DNA from: Zoogloea sp021286885
GTDB taxonomy: Bacteria > Pseudomonadota > Gammaproteobacteria > Burkholderiales > Rhodocyclaceae
DNA: 64,000 nt
Assembly (NCBI RefSeq): GCF_041915215.1
Contig: NZ_JAYSBV010000002.1
Strand: one strand, 5' to 3'
The translations under genes were made by a program, and so were the position numbers. Under the pieces are notes generated by a model, which was not told the DNA's origin, searched no databases, and saw nothing but the letters and a program-made list of their open reading frames with translations. Below are positions 24,054-32,814 of this stretch, in pieces. Position 1 is the first letter of the stretch. Every line of letters starts with the position of its first letter.

Positions 24054-25667
24054 ATGACGATCGTACAGCGCTTGCTCATCCTTGTAGGGGCTGCCATTGC
24101 AGGGCTTATCGCCTTGGCAGGCATCAATTATTACCAGATGAATCGGGTTTTTGAGGCCGCAAACTACGGCAATGCAAACTCCATCCCGAGCATCATGCTG
24201 CTCAACCACGCCATGGAAGACTTCAGCAGAGTGCGGGTGCGTGGCTATCGGGCGGTTTTGAGTTCAGACCCCGCCGAGATCGACAAAATCCATGAAGAAA
24301 CCCTGAACTATCGTCAAAAGGTGAGCCGGGCCTTGGGAGACTACGAAAAGCTGGTATCCGACGAACAAGATCGCAAACTGCTTGAGGCAGACAAAGCCCT
24401 GCTGAATGAGTACAACCGAGGGGTCGACGAGGTCTTTGATGTCGCCAAAAAAGGCCAGCACGAACAAGCACGGGCAATCCTTCTCAAAAACAGCGGCGGC
24501 GCCAGCAAGCTCAATGAAGCCCTCGACACCCATCTTAAGTACAACGAGGATTTGGCAGAAAAATCGGCCCAGGATGGCGCCAGCACCCGGGATCGGGCAG
24601 CACTGGTTGCATTGGCGATTCTGTTGAGCTCCATTGCCTTCATGGCAGCCCTGAGCATGATGATCATCAAGGCCATCACCCGCCGCCTGGACGCCGCCAA
24701 CACCCTGGCCGCCCGGGTGGCAGGAGGGGATTTGTCCCCCGCACCGGGTCTGGACATTTCGGGCAAAGATGAAGTGAGCCGCCTGCTTCAGTCCATGGAC
24801 AGCATGCGTTCCGGCCTGGCCCAGACCATTGGTGAGGTCATCGGTAGCGCCAACCATGTGGCGGCCTCCGCCACCCAGCTTTCCACCGCTGCCCAGCAGG
24901 TTTCGGTGAGCACCGAGCAGCAATCCAGCGCTACAGCCGCCGCCGCAGCGGCCGTCGAAGAACTCACCGTCAGCATCGACCACGTGGGCTCCAGCGCCGA
25001 TGATGCCAACCGCCAATCCCACGAGGCTGGCACCCTGGCCGAGACCAGCGGCCAGGGGGTACATGCTGCATCCCAGAAGATCAACCAGGTTGCCCAGCAG
25101 GTAGAGGGCACGGCCGGGCAGATTCAGGCCTTGTCCGACCAAGTGCGCCAGATCGACAAGATCACCGTGGTGATCCGCGAAGTGGCCGACCAGACCAATC
25201 TGCTGGCCCTCAATGCCGCCATCGAGGCCGCCCGGGCCGGCGAACAAGGGCGCGGTTTTGCAGTGGTCGCCGACGAAGTACGCAAGCTGGCCGAACGCAC
25301 CACCAGCTCGGTGCAGGAAATCAGCACCGTCATCAACACCATCCAGCAAGGAGCAGTGGGCGCGGTGAACAGCATGCAGACCAGCCAAGCGCTGGTGGGC
25401 GAAGTCGTCGTAGCCGCGACCCAGGCGAGCAGCTCCATGGGCGAGATCCGCACCTCGGCTGGCACCATGAGTCATGCCATCGGCGGCATCACCGATGCCC
25501 TGCGAGAACAGCGCACCACCTCCACCGAACTGGCCCGCAACGTGGAAGCCATTGCCCAGATGTCGGAGGAAAACGCCGCAGCCGTCTCTTCGGTGGCAGA
25601 CACCGCCAACCGGCTGGTTTCGGTCTCCGATGGGCTTAAGGGCAGCGTGGCACGCTTCCGGCTGTAA
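24054..25667 (+). CDS. Methyl-accepting chemotaxis protein (four-helix-bundle sensor), copy 1
   Basis: A 537-residue transmembrane chemoreceptor. It has helix TM1 (residues 7-27), a periplasmic 4HB-MCP ligand domain, TM2 (about 184-207), HAMP (TRRLDAANTLAARVAGGDLSP) and a cytoplasmic signalling domain. The kinase-contact tip EVADQTNLLALNAAIEAARA and flanking methylation helices are intact. No C-terminal CheR/CheB-tethering pentapeptide is present (ends SVARFRL). The ligand is unknown. It is followed 302 bases later by a paralogue whose signalling domain is nearly identical at DNA level. Confidence 0.95.
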   Translation: MTIVQRLLILVGAAIAGLIALAGINYYQMNRVFEAANYGNANSIPSIMLLNHAMEDFSRVRVRGYRAVLSSDPAEIDKIHEETLNYRQKVSRALGDYEKLVSDEQDRKLLEADKALLNEYNRGVDEVFDVAKKGQHEQARAILLKNSGGASKLNEALDTHLKYNEDLAEKSAQDGASTRDRAALVALAILLSSIAFMAALSMMIIKAITRRLDAANTLAARVAGGDLSPAPGLDISGKDEVSRLLQSMDSMRSGLAQTIGEVIGSANHVAASATQLSTAAQQVSVSTEQQSSATAAAAAAVEELTVSIDHVGSSADDANRQSHEAGTLAETSGQGVHAASQKINQVAQQVEGTAGQIQALSDQVRQIDKITVVIREVADQTNLLALNAAIEAARAGEQGRGFAVVADEVRKLAERTTSSVQEISTVINTIQQGAVGAVNSMQTSQALVGEVVVAATQASSSMGEIRTSAGTMSHAIGGITDALREQRTTSTELARNVEAIAQMSEENAAAVSSVADTANRLVSVSDGLKGSVARFRL

Positions 25668-25690
25668 GCGGTTTAGCGGTTTAGCGGTTT
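25667..25690 (+). repeat. Three tandem copies of AGCGGTTT at the chemoreceptor stop codon
   Basis: AGCGGTTT is repeated exactly three times starting at the last base of the TAA stop. Each junction creates an in-line TAG. It resembles slippage at the gene end rather than a designed element. Confidence 0.85.
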
Positions 25691-25725
25691 AGCCGCCCTC
25701 GTTCTAGGTGTTTTCACCCACCAAA

Positions 25726-25757
25726 CCAGAGCTGCAGCGGCAGCTCTGGTTTTTTCT
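25726..25757 (+). terminator. Terminator after the first chemoreceptor gene
   Basis: CCAGAGCTGC and GCAGCTCTGG form a 10-bp stem with a four-base loop (AGCG), followed by TTTTTT. It separates the two receptor genes, so the second needs its own promoter. Confidence 0.85.
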
Positions 25758-25767
25758 GGCAACACCC

Positions 25768-25794
25768 TCAAGCCCCTTGCGCTGACTCCGTTAT
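25768..25794 (+). promoter_or_regulatory. Candidate sigma-28 promoter of the second chemoreceptor gene
   Basis: TCAAG at 25768 and TCCGTTAT at 25787-25794 fit the FliA spacing exactly and match the -10 box GCCGATAA at five of eight positions. The leader to ATG 25970 would be about 165 bases and shows no other clear element. Confidence 0.35.
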
Positions 25795-25969
25795 TGCCTC
25801 AAGGCAAGCGTATTCAGAGATCAACGCATCATGTGGCGTCAAACTCTGCCCCATGAACGCTCACTCACCCATGGGCGCCCCGCTGTACAGGCCCAGCGCC
25901 CTGTGCTCTGACCACTGAACCTAAATTCTTCCCTCTTTTCATGCACCCCCACACGATGAGGATAGCGTC

Positions 25970-27580
25970 ATGACAATTGTTCAACGCCTGGTATTGCTGG
26001 TCGGCATTGCCCTGGCAGGCCTCCTGGCGCTGGTTGGCACCGCCCTGAACCAGATGGGTCAGGTATACGAAACCACCAACTACGGTAATGAAAACTCGAT
26101 CCCCAGCATTTTGGTGCTGGACAAGGCCATTCTGGAGTTCAGCCGGCTCCGGGTACGCAGCTATCGGGCCGTGATGAACCGGGATCCGGCTGATGTGACA
26201 AAGAACCTCGCCGAAATGCAGGACTACCGGGCCAAGGTAGCCACTGCCCTGGCCAGCTACGAAAAGCAGGTTTCCGATGAGCAAGACCGCAAGCTGCTGG
26301 AAACCGAAAAAGCCCTGTTCACCGAATACAACAAACTCACCGATCAGGTTGTAGAGCTCGTCGCCCAAGGCAAAGTCGAAGAAGCCCGGGCTTTGGTCAA
26401 TAAAAACGCCGTCCCGGCCAACAAGCTCAACGACACCCTGAGTGAGCACATGCAGTACAACGAGAACATTGCCACCCGGGAGGCACGCAAAGCCGCAGAT
26501 ACCCGCAGCCGTGCAGCCTGGATCTCCCTGAGCGTACTCGCTGTGGCCATGGGGCTGATGATCACCCTGAGCGTGCTGACCATCCGTCTGATCACCCAAC
26601 GCCTGCACGCCGCCAATACCCTTGCTCAACGGATTGAAGGCGGCGATTTGAGTGCAGGTCAAGCACTGGGCACCAGCAAGGACGAAGTGGGCCAACTGCT
26701 GCAAACCCTGGACCGCATGCGTTCCGGCCTGGGCCAAACCATTGGCGAAATCGTGAATGCCTCGAACAACGTGGCCGCCTCGGCAGCCCAGTTGTCCACC
26801 GCCGCCCAGCAGGTTTCGGTGAGCACTGAGCAGCAATCCAGCTCCACGGCCGCCGCCGCTGCCGCCGTGGAAGAACTCACCGTCAGCATCGACCACGTGG
26901 GCTCCAGTGCAGAAGACGCCAGCCACCAATCCCACGAAGCTGGCACCCTGGCCGAAAGCAGTGGCCAAGGCGTGCATGCAGCCGCCCAGAAGATCAATCA
27001 GGTCTCCCAGCAAGTCGAAGGCACCGCCGGCCAGATCCAGGCCCTGTCCGACCAAGTGCGCCAGATCGACAAGATCACCGTGGTGATCCGCGAAGTGGCC
27101 GACCAGACTAATCTGCTGGCCCTCAATGCCGCCATCGAGGCCGCCCGGGCCGGCGAACAAGGGCGCGGTTTTGCTGTGGTCGCCGACGAAGTGCGCAAGC
27201 TGGCCGAACGCACCACCAGCTCGGTGCAAGAAATCAGCACCGTCATCAACACCATCCAGCAAGGCGCAGTGGGCGCGGTCAACAGCATGCAGGCCAGCCG
27301 CAATCTGGTGAACGAAGTGGTGGTGGCCGCCACCCAGGCCAGCACCTCCATGGGCGAGATCCGCAACTCAGCCGGCACCATGAGCAATGCGATCGGCGGC
27401 ATCACCGACGCCCTGCGGGAACAACGCACCACCTCCACCGAGCTGGCCCGCAACGTGGAAGCCATTGCCCAGATGTCGGAAGAAAACGCGGCCGCCGTCT
27501 CTTCGGTGGCAGACACCGCCAACCGGCTGGTTTCGGTCTCCGATGGGCTCAAGGGCAGCGTGGCACGCTTCCGGCTGTAA
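25970..27580 (+). CDS. Methyl-accepting chemotaxis protein (four-helix-bundle sensor), copy 2
   Basis: A 536-residue paralogue of the preceding receptor, co-linear throughout. TM1 (residues 5-26), the 4HB ligand domain, TM2, HAMP and the same signalling tip are present. The periplasmic domain differs clearly (for example MQDYRAKVATALASYEKQVSDEQD against the corresponding LNYRQKVSRALGDYEKLVSDEQD), whereas from about residue 270 onward the two proteins are almost identical. That points to duplication followed by divergence of ligand binding and homogenisation of the output half. It also ends SVARFRL with no pentapeptide. Confidence 0.95.
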   Translation: MTIVQRLVLLVGIALAGLLALVGTALNQMGQVYETTNYGNENSIPSILVLDKAILEFSRLRVRSYRAVMNRDPADVTKNLAEMQDYRAKVATALASYEKQVSDEQDRKLLETEKALFTEYNKLTDQVVELVAQGKVEEARALVNKNAVPANKLNDTLSEHMQYNENIATREARKAADTRSRAAWISLSVLAVAMGLMITLSVLTIRLITQRLHAANTLAQRIEGGDLSAGQALGTSKDEVGQLLQTLDRMRSGLGQTIGEIVNASNNVAASAAQLSTAAQQVSVSTEQQSSSTAAAAAAVEELTVSIDHVGSSAEDASHQSHEAGTLAESSGQGVHAAAQKINQVSQQVEGTAGQIQALSDQVRQIDKITVVIREVADQTNLLALNAAIEAARAGEQGRGFAVVADEVRKLAERTTSSVQEISTVINTIQQGAVGAVNSMQASRNLVNEVVVAATQASTSMGEIRNSAGTMSNAIGGITDALREQRTTSTELARNVEAIAQMSEENAAAVSSVADTANRLVSVSDGLKGSVARFRL

Positions 27581-27599
27581 GCACCCCGTACATCACCCT

Positions 27600-27642
27600 G
27601 GGCGGGAGGCCCCCTTTCCGTGAGAAAGGGCGCCTCCCGCCC
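27600..27642 (+). terminator. Hairpin after the second chemoreceptor gene
   Basis: GGCGGGAGGC with CCCTTTC pairs with GAAAGGG and GCCTCCCGCC in a long stem of about 17 pairs. There is no T run after it, so it may be a mRNA-stabilising structure or a weak terminator. Confidence 0.6.
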
Positions 27643-27687
27643 GCCATTTATCTGCATTTGATTTGCACACACGAAGGGCCGAGTGAC

Positions 27688-27716
27688 TTGCACTTGGTGC
27701 TTGCTTCATTCACAAT
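27688..27716 (+). promoter_or_regulatory. Candidate sigma-70 promoter of rpmE
   Basis: TTGCAC (27688-27693) and CACAAT (27711-27716) are separated by 17 bases. The leader to the rpmE ATG would be about 46 bases. Confidence 0.4.
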
Positions 27717-27768
27717 ACTGTGTTTTCCGGGCGGCCAAATTCACCGCCCACAACTTTAGGATCGTGCG

Positions 27769-27987
27769 ATGAAACCCGAAATCCACCCCAATTACAACGA
27801 AGTCCAAGTCACCTGCTCCTGCGGTCACGTCTTCACCACCCGTTCCACCATGAGCAAGTCCCAGTACCATGTGGAAGTTTGCTCCGCCTGCCACCCCTTC
27901 TACACCGGCAAGCAGAAGATCGTTGACACCGCTGGTCGCGTTGAACGCTTCCGTCAAAAGTACGCCTCCATCCCCCGCAAGGGCTGA
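27769..27987 (+). CDS. rpmE: 50S ribosomal protein L31, zinc-binding (C+) type
   Basis: A 72-residue ribosomal protein. The zinc ligands are present as CSCGH near the N-terminus and CSACHPF later, so this is the zinc-containing form rather than the Cys-less paralogue made under zinc starvation. The segment FYTGKQKIVDTAGRVERFRQKY is diagnostic. It is a single-gene unit with its own terminator at 28003-28030. Confidence 0.97.
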   Translation: MKPEIHPNYNEVQVTCSCGHVFTTRSTMSKSQYHVEVCSACHPFYTGKQKIVDTAGRVERFRQKYASIPRKG

Positions 27988-28002
27988 TCACCGGCGTGCT
28001 CC

Positions 28003-28030
28003 AAAAAAGGCAGCCACGGCTGCCTTTTTT
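28003..28030 (+). terminator. Intrinsic terminator of rpmE
   Basis: AAAAAAGGCAGCC pairs with GGCTGCCTTTTTT, giving a perfect stem that ends in a run of T residues. Confidence 0.9.
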
Positions 28031-28077
28031 GTTGCTTGTTGCCCGGTGCATGTTGCACAACCTGCCGCCACGACCCC

Positions 28078-29709
28078 ATGCCCATGAACAGCCCCCCTCG
28101 GTTTTCCTTGCCCGCCCCCCTGGAAGGCCGGGCCCTGGCTTTGTTGCTGGCGATCTACCTGCTGGTGGGCGTCGTGGGACACCCGCCCTGGCGCGGCGAT
28201 GATCTGACCTACCTGGGCCCCATCCACTGGATGATGACCCACGGCGAATGGCTGCTCCCCCAGATTGCCGGACAGCCCTTTTACGACTACCCGCCGCTCT
28301 ACTACTGGACCGGTGCCCTGCTGGGCAAGGCCTTGGGCTGGGCCCTGCCGCTCCATGACGCAGCACGCCTCGCCAGCCCCCTGTTTGCAGGGCTCGCCCT
28401 CTACTGGACCGGGCTCACCGCCCGCCGCCTGTCTGGCCCCCATGTTTTTGCGCCAACCATCCTGCTCGGCATGGGCAGCCTTGGGCTGGTGGTCCACGCC
28501 CACGAAACCCAGCCCATGCTGGCGCTGCTGGCAGGATGCGCCCTCTGCTACGCCGGCCTTGCCCGAATCAACCAACACCCCTGGCCCGGCGCACTCGAAG
28601 CCGGGCTGGGCATAGGCATGGCCGGGCTGAGCGCTGGCTTGCCGGGCCTGGGGCTGACCCTGCCCATTCTGTTTCTGGCGCCGCTCATCTGTCCCATCTG
28701 CCGTCACCCTCGCACCCTTGCCGCCCTGCTGGCAGCCCTGGGGCTGGGACTAAGTCTGGTGTTCTGCTGGGTGGCCGCCTTGGGCGTGTTCTATCCAGAA
28801 CAACAACTGATCTGGTGGCATCGGGAACTCCAGGACAACCTGCCCCACCTGACCCACCTGCTTCACCCCAGCAAGCTGCTTGCATTACTGGGCTGGTTTG
28901 CCTGGCCGGTCTGGCCCATTGCGGGTTGGACGGTGTGGCAACAGCGGCGCAAGCTCAACACTCCGGGCCTGCTGATTCCCCTGAGTGCGAGCGTACTCGC
29001 ACTCTTTCTGGTGGCCACTACCGGCAGTGTGCGTCCGGCCAGCACCCTCCCCATCCTGCCGCCCCTGGTTTTGCTGGCGGCCTACGGGGTGGGTAGCCTG
29101 CGGCGCGGTGCCGCCAATGCCTTCGACTGGTTTGGCCTGGTCACCTTTACGGTGTTCACCCTGGTTATCTGGGCTGGCTGGAGCGCCCTGTACTTCGGCT
29201 GGCCCCCGGGTCTGGGACGTCAGCTGCTGAAGCTTGCACCTCACTTTTCTCGCCAGCTTCAACCCGGCACTGTCGCTCTGGGGGCTGGGCTGAGCCTTGC
29301 AATCCTGATCCTGCCCAGCCTCACCCGCCGCAGCCCGGCGCGTGCCAGCACCAACTGGGCCCTGGGGGCCACTCTGCTGTGGTGCCTCGCGGTATGCCTG
29401 TGGCAACCCTGGTTTGCGCACACCAAAAACTACCAGTCCATCGCCCAGGCACTGGCTGAAAAGATTGCACAGGGGCCTTCTGGCTGCGTGGCAGAAACAG
29501 GTCTGGGTGACACCCAAAAGGCTGGTTTGGCCTACTTTTCCGGCATCATGACGAAAGAATTCACAAAAGATACCGATTGCCATCTGATTCTGGTCTATGG
29601 AAGCGGTAGCAATACACAAATTGTTGCAGGCGGATGGGATATGATCTGGGAGCGGCGCCTGGGAGGGGGTCGCAGATCCGAGACTTTCCGACTCTATCGC
29701 CGTGACTAA
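28078..29709 (+). CDS. GT39/ArnT-like membrane glycosyltransferase
   Basis: A 543-residue multi-spanning inner-membrane protein. The first periplasmic loop carries the catalytic acidic pair typical of GT-C enzymes that use polyprenyl-phosphate sugars (PPWRGDDLTYLGPIHWM), followed by PFYDYPPLYYWTGALLGKALG, a hallmark of the ArnT/PMT group. About twelve hydrophobic helices follow and a small periplasmic C-terminal domain. Likely donor is an undecaprenyl-linked sugar and the acceptor lipid A, protein or glycan; neither can be told from sequence. Two ATGs (28078 and 28084) are possible starts. Its stop overlaps the pgi start by eight bases. Confidence 0.82.
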   Translation: MPMNSPPRFSLPAPLEGRALALLLAIYLLVGVVGHPPWRGDDLTYLGPIHWMMTHGEWLLPQIAGQPFYDYPPLYYWTGALLGKALGWALPLHDAARLASPLFAGLALYWTGLTARRLSGPHVFAPTILLGMGSLGLVVHAHETQPMLALLAGCALCYAGLARINQHPWPGALEAGLGIGMAGLSAGLPGLGLTLPILFLAPLICPICRHPRTLAALLAALGLGLSLVFCWVAALGVFYPEQQLIWWHRELQDNLPHLTHLLHPSKLLALLGWFAWPVWPIAGWTVWQQRRKLNTPGLLIPLSASVLALFLVATTGSVRPASTLPILPPLVLLAAYGVGSLRRGAANAFDWFGLVTFTVFTLVIWAGWSALYFGWPPGLGRQLLKLAPHFSRQLQPGTVALGAGLSLAILILPSLTRRSPARASTNWALGATLLWCLAVCLWQPWFAHTKNYQSIAQALAEKIAQGPSGCVAETGLGDTQKAGLAYFSGIMTKEFTKDTDCHLILVYGSGSNTQIVAGGWDMIWERRLGGGRRSETFRLYRRD

Positions 29710-31321
29710 GACCGCCTTTCGCCTCGACACCAGCCGTACCGCGCACACTTTGCGCGCCCTTGCCGACCAACATCGCCATACTTCATTGCGCGAGTTGTTT
29801 GCTGCCGATGCCCGGCGTCACGAACGCTTCTCCTGTCGTCACGACCAACTGCTGCTGGACTACTCCAAGCAGCGCATCGACACCCAGGTTTTTGCCCAAC
29901 TGCTGGCACTGGCCGAAGAAGCCAAGCTCGCCGAAGGGATTAGGGCCCTGTTTGCCGGCGCCCCCCTCAACAACACCGAAGGGCGTGCCGTGCTCCACAC
30001 GGCAGCCCGCCTGAGCCCTTTGACCCCCGCGGCAGCCCGCGCTGAAATCTCGGCCACCACCGAACGCCTGCAGGCGCTCGTGCGCAGCATCCACGCCGGA
30101 GAACGCCTGGGCAGCACCGGACGCCCCATTCGCCATGTGGTGCATGTGGGCATTGGCGGCTCGGATCTGGGCCCACGCCTCCTGCAAGAAGCATTCGCAG
30201 CCAGCCTCCCTCTCAAGCTGCGGGTTTCCTACGCTGCCAATATCGACGAGTCCGAACTCCGGGCCATCCTGGCCGATAGCACCCCGGCAGAAACCCTGTT
30301 TGTGCTGGCCTCCAAGAGCTTCTCTACCGCCGAAACCCTCTCCAATGCGCGTCTGGCCCAAGCTTGGCTCGCACAAAGTTTAGGGGGCGACATGCCGCTA
30401 GGTGCTCATTTTGTAGCCATCAGCAACAATGTGGCCGCTGCCCAGGCTTTTGGGCTGAGCGCAGACAACGTATTCCCCATGCCGGAATGGGTTGGAGGAC
30501 GCTTCTCGGTGTGGTCGGCCATTGGGCTCCCGCTGATGCTGGCATTTGGCTGTGAAGTCTTTGAGCAATTCCAGGCAGGCGGCCGGGCCATGGATGCCCA
30601 TTTTGCCCAAACGCCCCTGGAGCACAATCTGCCCGTTCTGCTGGGCCTGCTGGGGCTGTGGAACACCAGCTTCCTCGATATCGGCACCCAGGCCATCCTG
30701 CCCTACAGCCACCCGCTGCGCAGCCTGCCGGCCTATCTCCAGCAGCTGGAGATGGAGAGCAACGGCAAATCCGTGGATCGGGACGGCCAGGCCCTGAGCT
30801 GGCAGACGGCGCCCATCCTGTTCGGCGGCGCGGGCACCGTGGGGCAACATGCCTACCACCAGCTGTTCTACCAAGGCACCCGGAGCGTCACCCTGGACTT
30901 CATCGTCCCCGTACCCGCCCAAGCCTCATCGGCCATGCAAGGGCTGATTGGCAACGCCCTGGCCCAGGCCGCCGCCCTGATGCAGGGCCGCACCCTGGAT
31001 GAAGCCCGGGCCGAACTGAAAGCCAAGGGGCTCAACGCCGACGAAGTGGAGCGCCTGGCCCCCCATTTGGTCTGTCCTGGCAATCAACCCAGCAACACCC
31101 TGCTGATGCCCGAAGTCAGCCCCTATACCGCCGGCCAGTTGCTGGCGCTCTACGAGCACAAAGTCTTCGTGCAAGGCTGGCTGTGGGGCATCAACAGCTT
31201 TGACCAGTACGGCGTCGAACTCGGCAAGAACATGGCCCGCAGCCTGGAAAACGACGCCAACACGCCCAGCGACAGTTCCACTGCCGCGCTGCTGGCGGAA
31301 GTACGGCAGCGCTGGGCCTAA
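29702..31321 (+). CDS. pgi: Glucose-6-phosphate isomerase
   Basis: Interconverts glucose 6-phosphate and fructose 6-phosphate. The 539-residue protein shows both family signatures: VHVGIGGSDLGPRLLQEA for sugar binding and, near the end, GWLWGINSFDQYGVELGK with the catalytic Lys. The Glu base lies in LEMESNGKS. The start is a GTG at 29702 inside the end of the glycosyltransferase gene; a first ATG would come too late in the protein. The overlap implies coupling of hexose-phosphate supply with glycan synthesis or simply packing. Confidence 0.96.
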   Translation: MTKTAFRLDTSRTAHTLRALADQHRHTSLRELFAADARRHERFSCRHDQLLLDYSKQRIDTQVFAQLLALAEEAKLAEGIRALFAGAPLNNTEGRAVLHTAARLSPLTPAAARAEISATTERLQALVRSIHAGERLGSTGRPIRHVVHVGIGGSDLGPRLLQEAFAASLPLKLRVSYAANIDESELRAILADSTPAETLFVLASKSFSTAETLSNARLAQAWLAQSLGGDMPLGAHFVAISNNVAAAQAFGLSADNVFPMPEWVGGRFSVWSAIGLPLMLAFGCEVFEQFQAGGRAMDAHFAQTPLEHNLPVLLGLLGLWNTSFLDIGTQAILPYSHPLRSLPAYLQQLEMESNGKSVDRDGQALSWQTAPILFGGAGTVGQHAYHQLFYQGTRSVTLDFIVPVPAQASSAMQGLIGNALAQAAALMQGRTLDEARAELKAKGLNADEVERLAPHLVCPGNQPSNTLLMPEVSPYTAGQLLALYEHKVFVQGWLWGINSFDQYGVELGKNMARSLENDANTPSDSSTAALLAEVRQRWA

Positions 31322-31340
31322 ACTCAGCCCTGCCGTACGC

Positions 31341-31392
31341 AACAAGGCCCCGCAGCACACCCGATCCAGGTGGCTGCGGGGCCTTGTTGTTT
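31341..31392. terminator. Bidirectional terminator between pgi and the ABC permease genes
   Basis: AACAAGGCCCCGCAG pairs with CTGCGGGGCCTTGTT, a 15-bp perfect stem. It has TGTTT beyond it on the plus strand and TTGTTGC on the other. It stands between convergent genes. Confidence 0.85.
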
Positions 31393-31410
31393 AGCCTTTA
31401 ACCTTTAGCC

Positions 31411-32814
31411 TCAGCTCTGGCGGGGGTCGAAGGCCTCCTGGACCACATCCGAAAACAGATTGGCCGATAGCACCAGCAACAGCATGAGGCTGAAGGCTGC
31501 ACACAGGCTCCACCACACCATCGGCTCCCGCGAGAGCTCCATCCGTGCTGCATTGATCATGGAACCGAAGCTGATGGTGGATGCATCCACCCCGATGCCC
31601 ACATAAGACAGCACCGCCTCCGCCAGCACCAGGCCGGAGAAATCCATCACCAGCGCAATCAGAACCAAGTGCATCAAGTTGGGCAGCACATGCCGCGCCA
31701 GGATGTGCCGCGTGCTTACCCCAAAGGCCCGAGCAGCCTGCACGTATTCCAGCTCCCGCAGCTTCAGGGTTTCACCGCGCAACAGGCGACACAGGCTGGT
31801 CCAGCTGCTCATGCCCATGATCACGCACAGGGCCAGCAGACGTGCATCGCTACGCTCGGCCGCCGTGGCGAACCACTCCGGATGGGTGTCGATCAAGACC
31901 TGGATCATCAGCACCGAAGCCGCAATCAGCAGCACACTGGGAATCGAGTTGAGCACGGTGTAGATGTACTGGATCACATCATCAACCCATCCGCCCAAAT
32001 AACCCGCCATGACCCCCAGGGCGACGGCCAGGGGTAGCGTCACCAGGGTGGTGAGGGTGCCGATCAGCAGCGCCGTCCGTATGCTTTTCAGACTGAGATA
32101 GAGCACATCCTGCCCCACCTTGTCGGTACCGAAAACGTGATAACCGGTGGCCAGCGCAGCCAGAGGGCCGCCCACAAGGCACAAGGCCCCCAGCACCAAC
32201 AACACGGCGCGCCAGTTAACACCGCCCCGGGCTCGCCAGATGGCACGCCATGCGACACCGAACGCAATCTTCCGGGCGCCCATCACACCCAGGGTGCACG
32301 CGAGGCTCAGCACGAGCCAAAGCCCGCCCCCCATCGCGAAACCCAAGCCAAGGCGCCCGGCCATGTCTCCCGCGTAATCAGCATCGGGATAGGCCAAGTG
32401 GGCGCCCCCGTAGCGCAGGCGCGGAAACTCGCGCCGCTGCACTCCATCGGCGCCCTCCACCGTTTCCTTGCTGAACAAACGTATGGCCAGAGGCTCCGAG
32501 TAGGTTTTTTCGGTATGGATGCGCAGGGGCTCCAACAGGGCATCCAGCGCGCTATAGACCTCGGTGGAGAGCTGCACGGCCTGCCCGGGAGCGGCCGGCT
32601 TGAGCACCTGGCGGTAATGCAGGCTGTCCAGCAGCCCGATCAGCAAAAACACCAGCAACACGGTGAGCGCGGCCATGCCCAGGCCATTCGCCCCCACCCG
32701 GCGCCAGGCGGCGGCCACGGGTTCCGAATGCCGGGCGCGCCAGGCTGCCACCAGCACACAGCCCAGCAGGCCGAACAACAATCCATCGGTCCACAACACA
32801 AGCATCTGCATCAT
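31411..32814 (-). CDS. Peptide-type ABC transporter permease with large N-terminal extension
   Basis: A 467-residue inner-membrane permease of the DppC/YejE group. The C-terminal half is the binding-protein-dependent transport domain: FGTDKVGQDVLYLSLKSIRTAL, then the coupling-helix EAA-like segment YVQAARAFGVSTRHILARHVLPN. The N-terminal half adds extra transmembrane helices and a periplasmic domain of about 100 residues (with TYSEPLAIRLFSKETVEG), as in YejE-like permeases of the microcin C type system. It overlaps the DppB-like gene by four bases. No ATPase or binding protein is adjacent. Confidence 0.87.
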   Translation of the reverse strand: MMQMLVLWTDGLLFGLLGCVLVAAWRARHSEPVAAAWRRVGANGLGMAALTVLLVFLLIGLLDSLHYRQVLKPAAPGQAVQLSTEVYSALDALLEPLRIHTEKTYSEPLAIRLFSKETVEGADGVQRREFPRLRYGGAHLAYPDADYAGDMAGRLGLGFAMGGGLWLVLSLACTLGVMGARKIAFGVAWRAIWRARGGVNWRAVLLVLGALCLVGGPLAALATGYHVFGTDKVGQDVLYLSLKSIRTALLIGTLTTLVTLPLAVALGVMAGYLGGWVDDVIQYIYTVLNSIPSVLLIAASVLMIQVLIDTHPEWFATAAERSDARLLALCVIMGMSSWTSLCRLLRGETLKLRELEYVQAARAFGVSTRHILARHVLPNLMHLVLIALVMDFSGLVLAEAVLSYVGIGVDASTISFGSMINAARMELSREPMVWWSLCAAFSLMLLLVLSANLFSDVVQEAFDPRQS

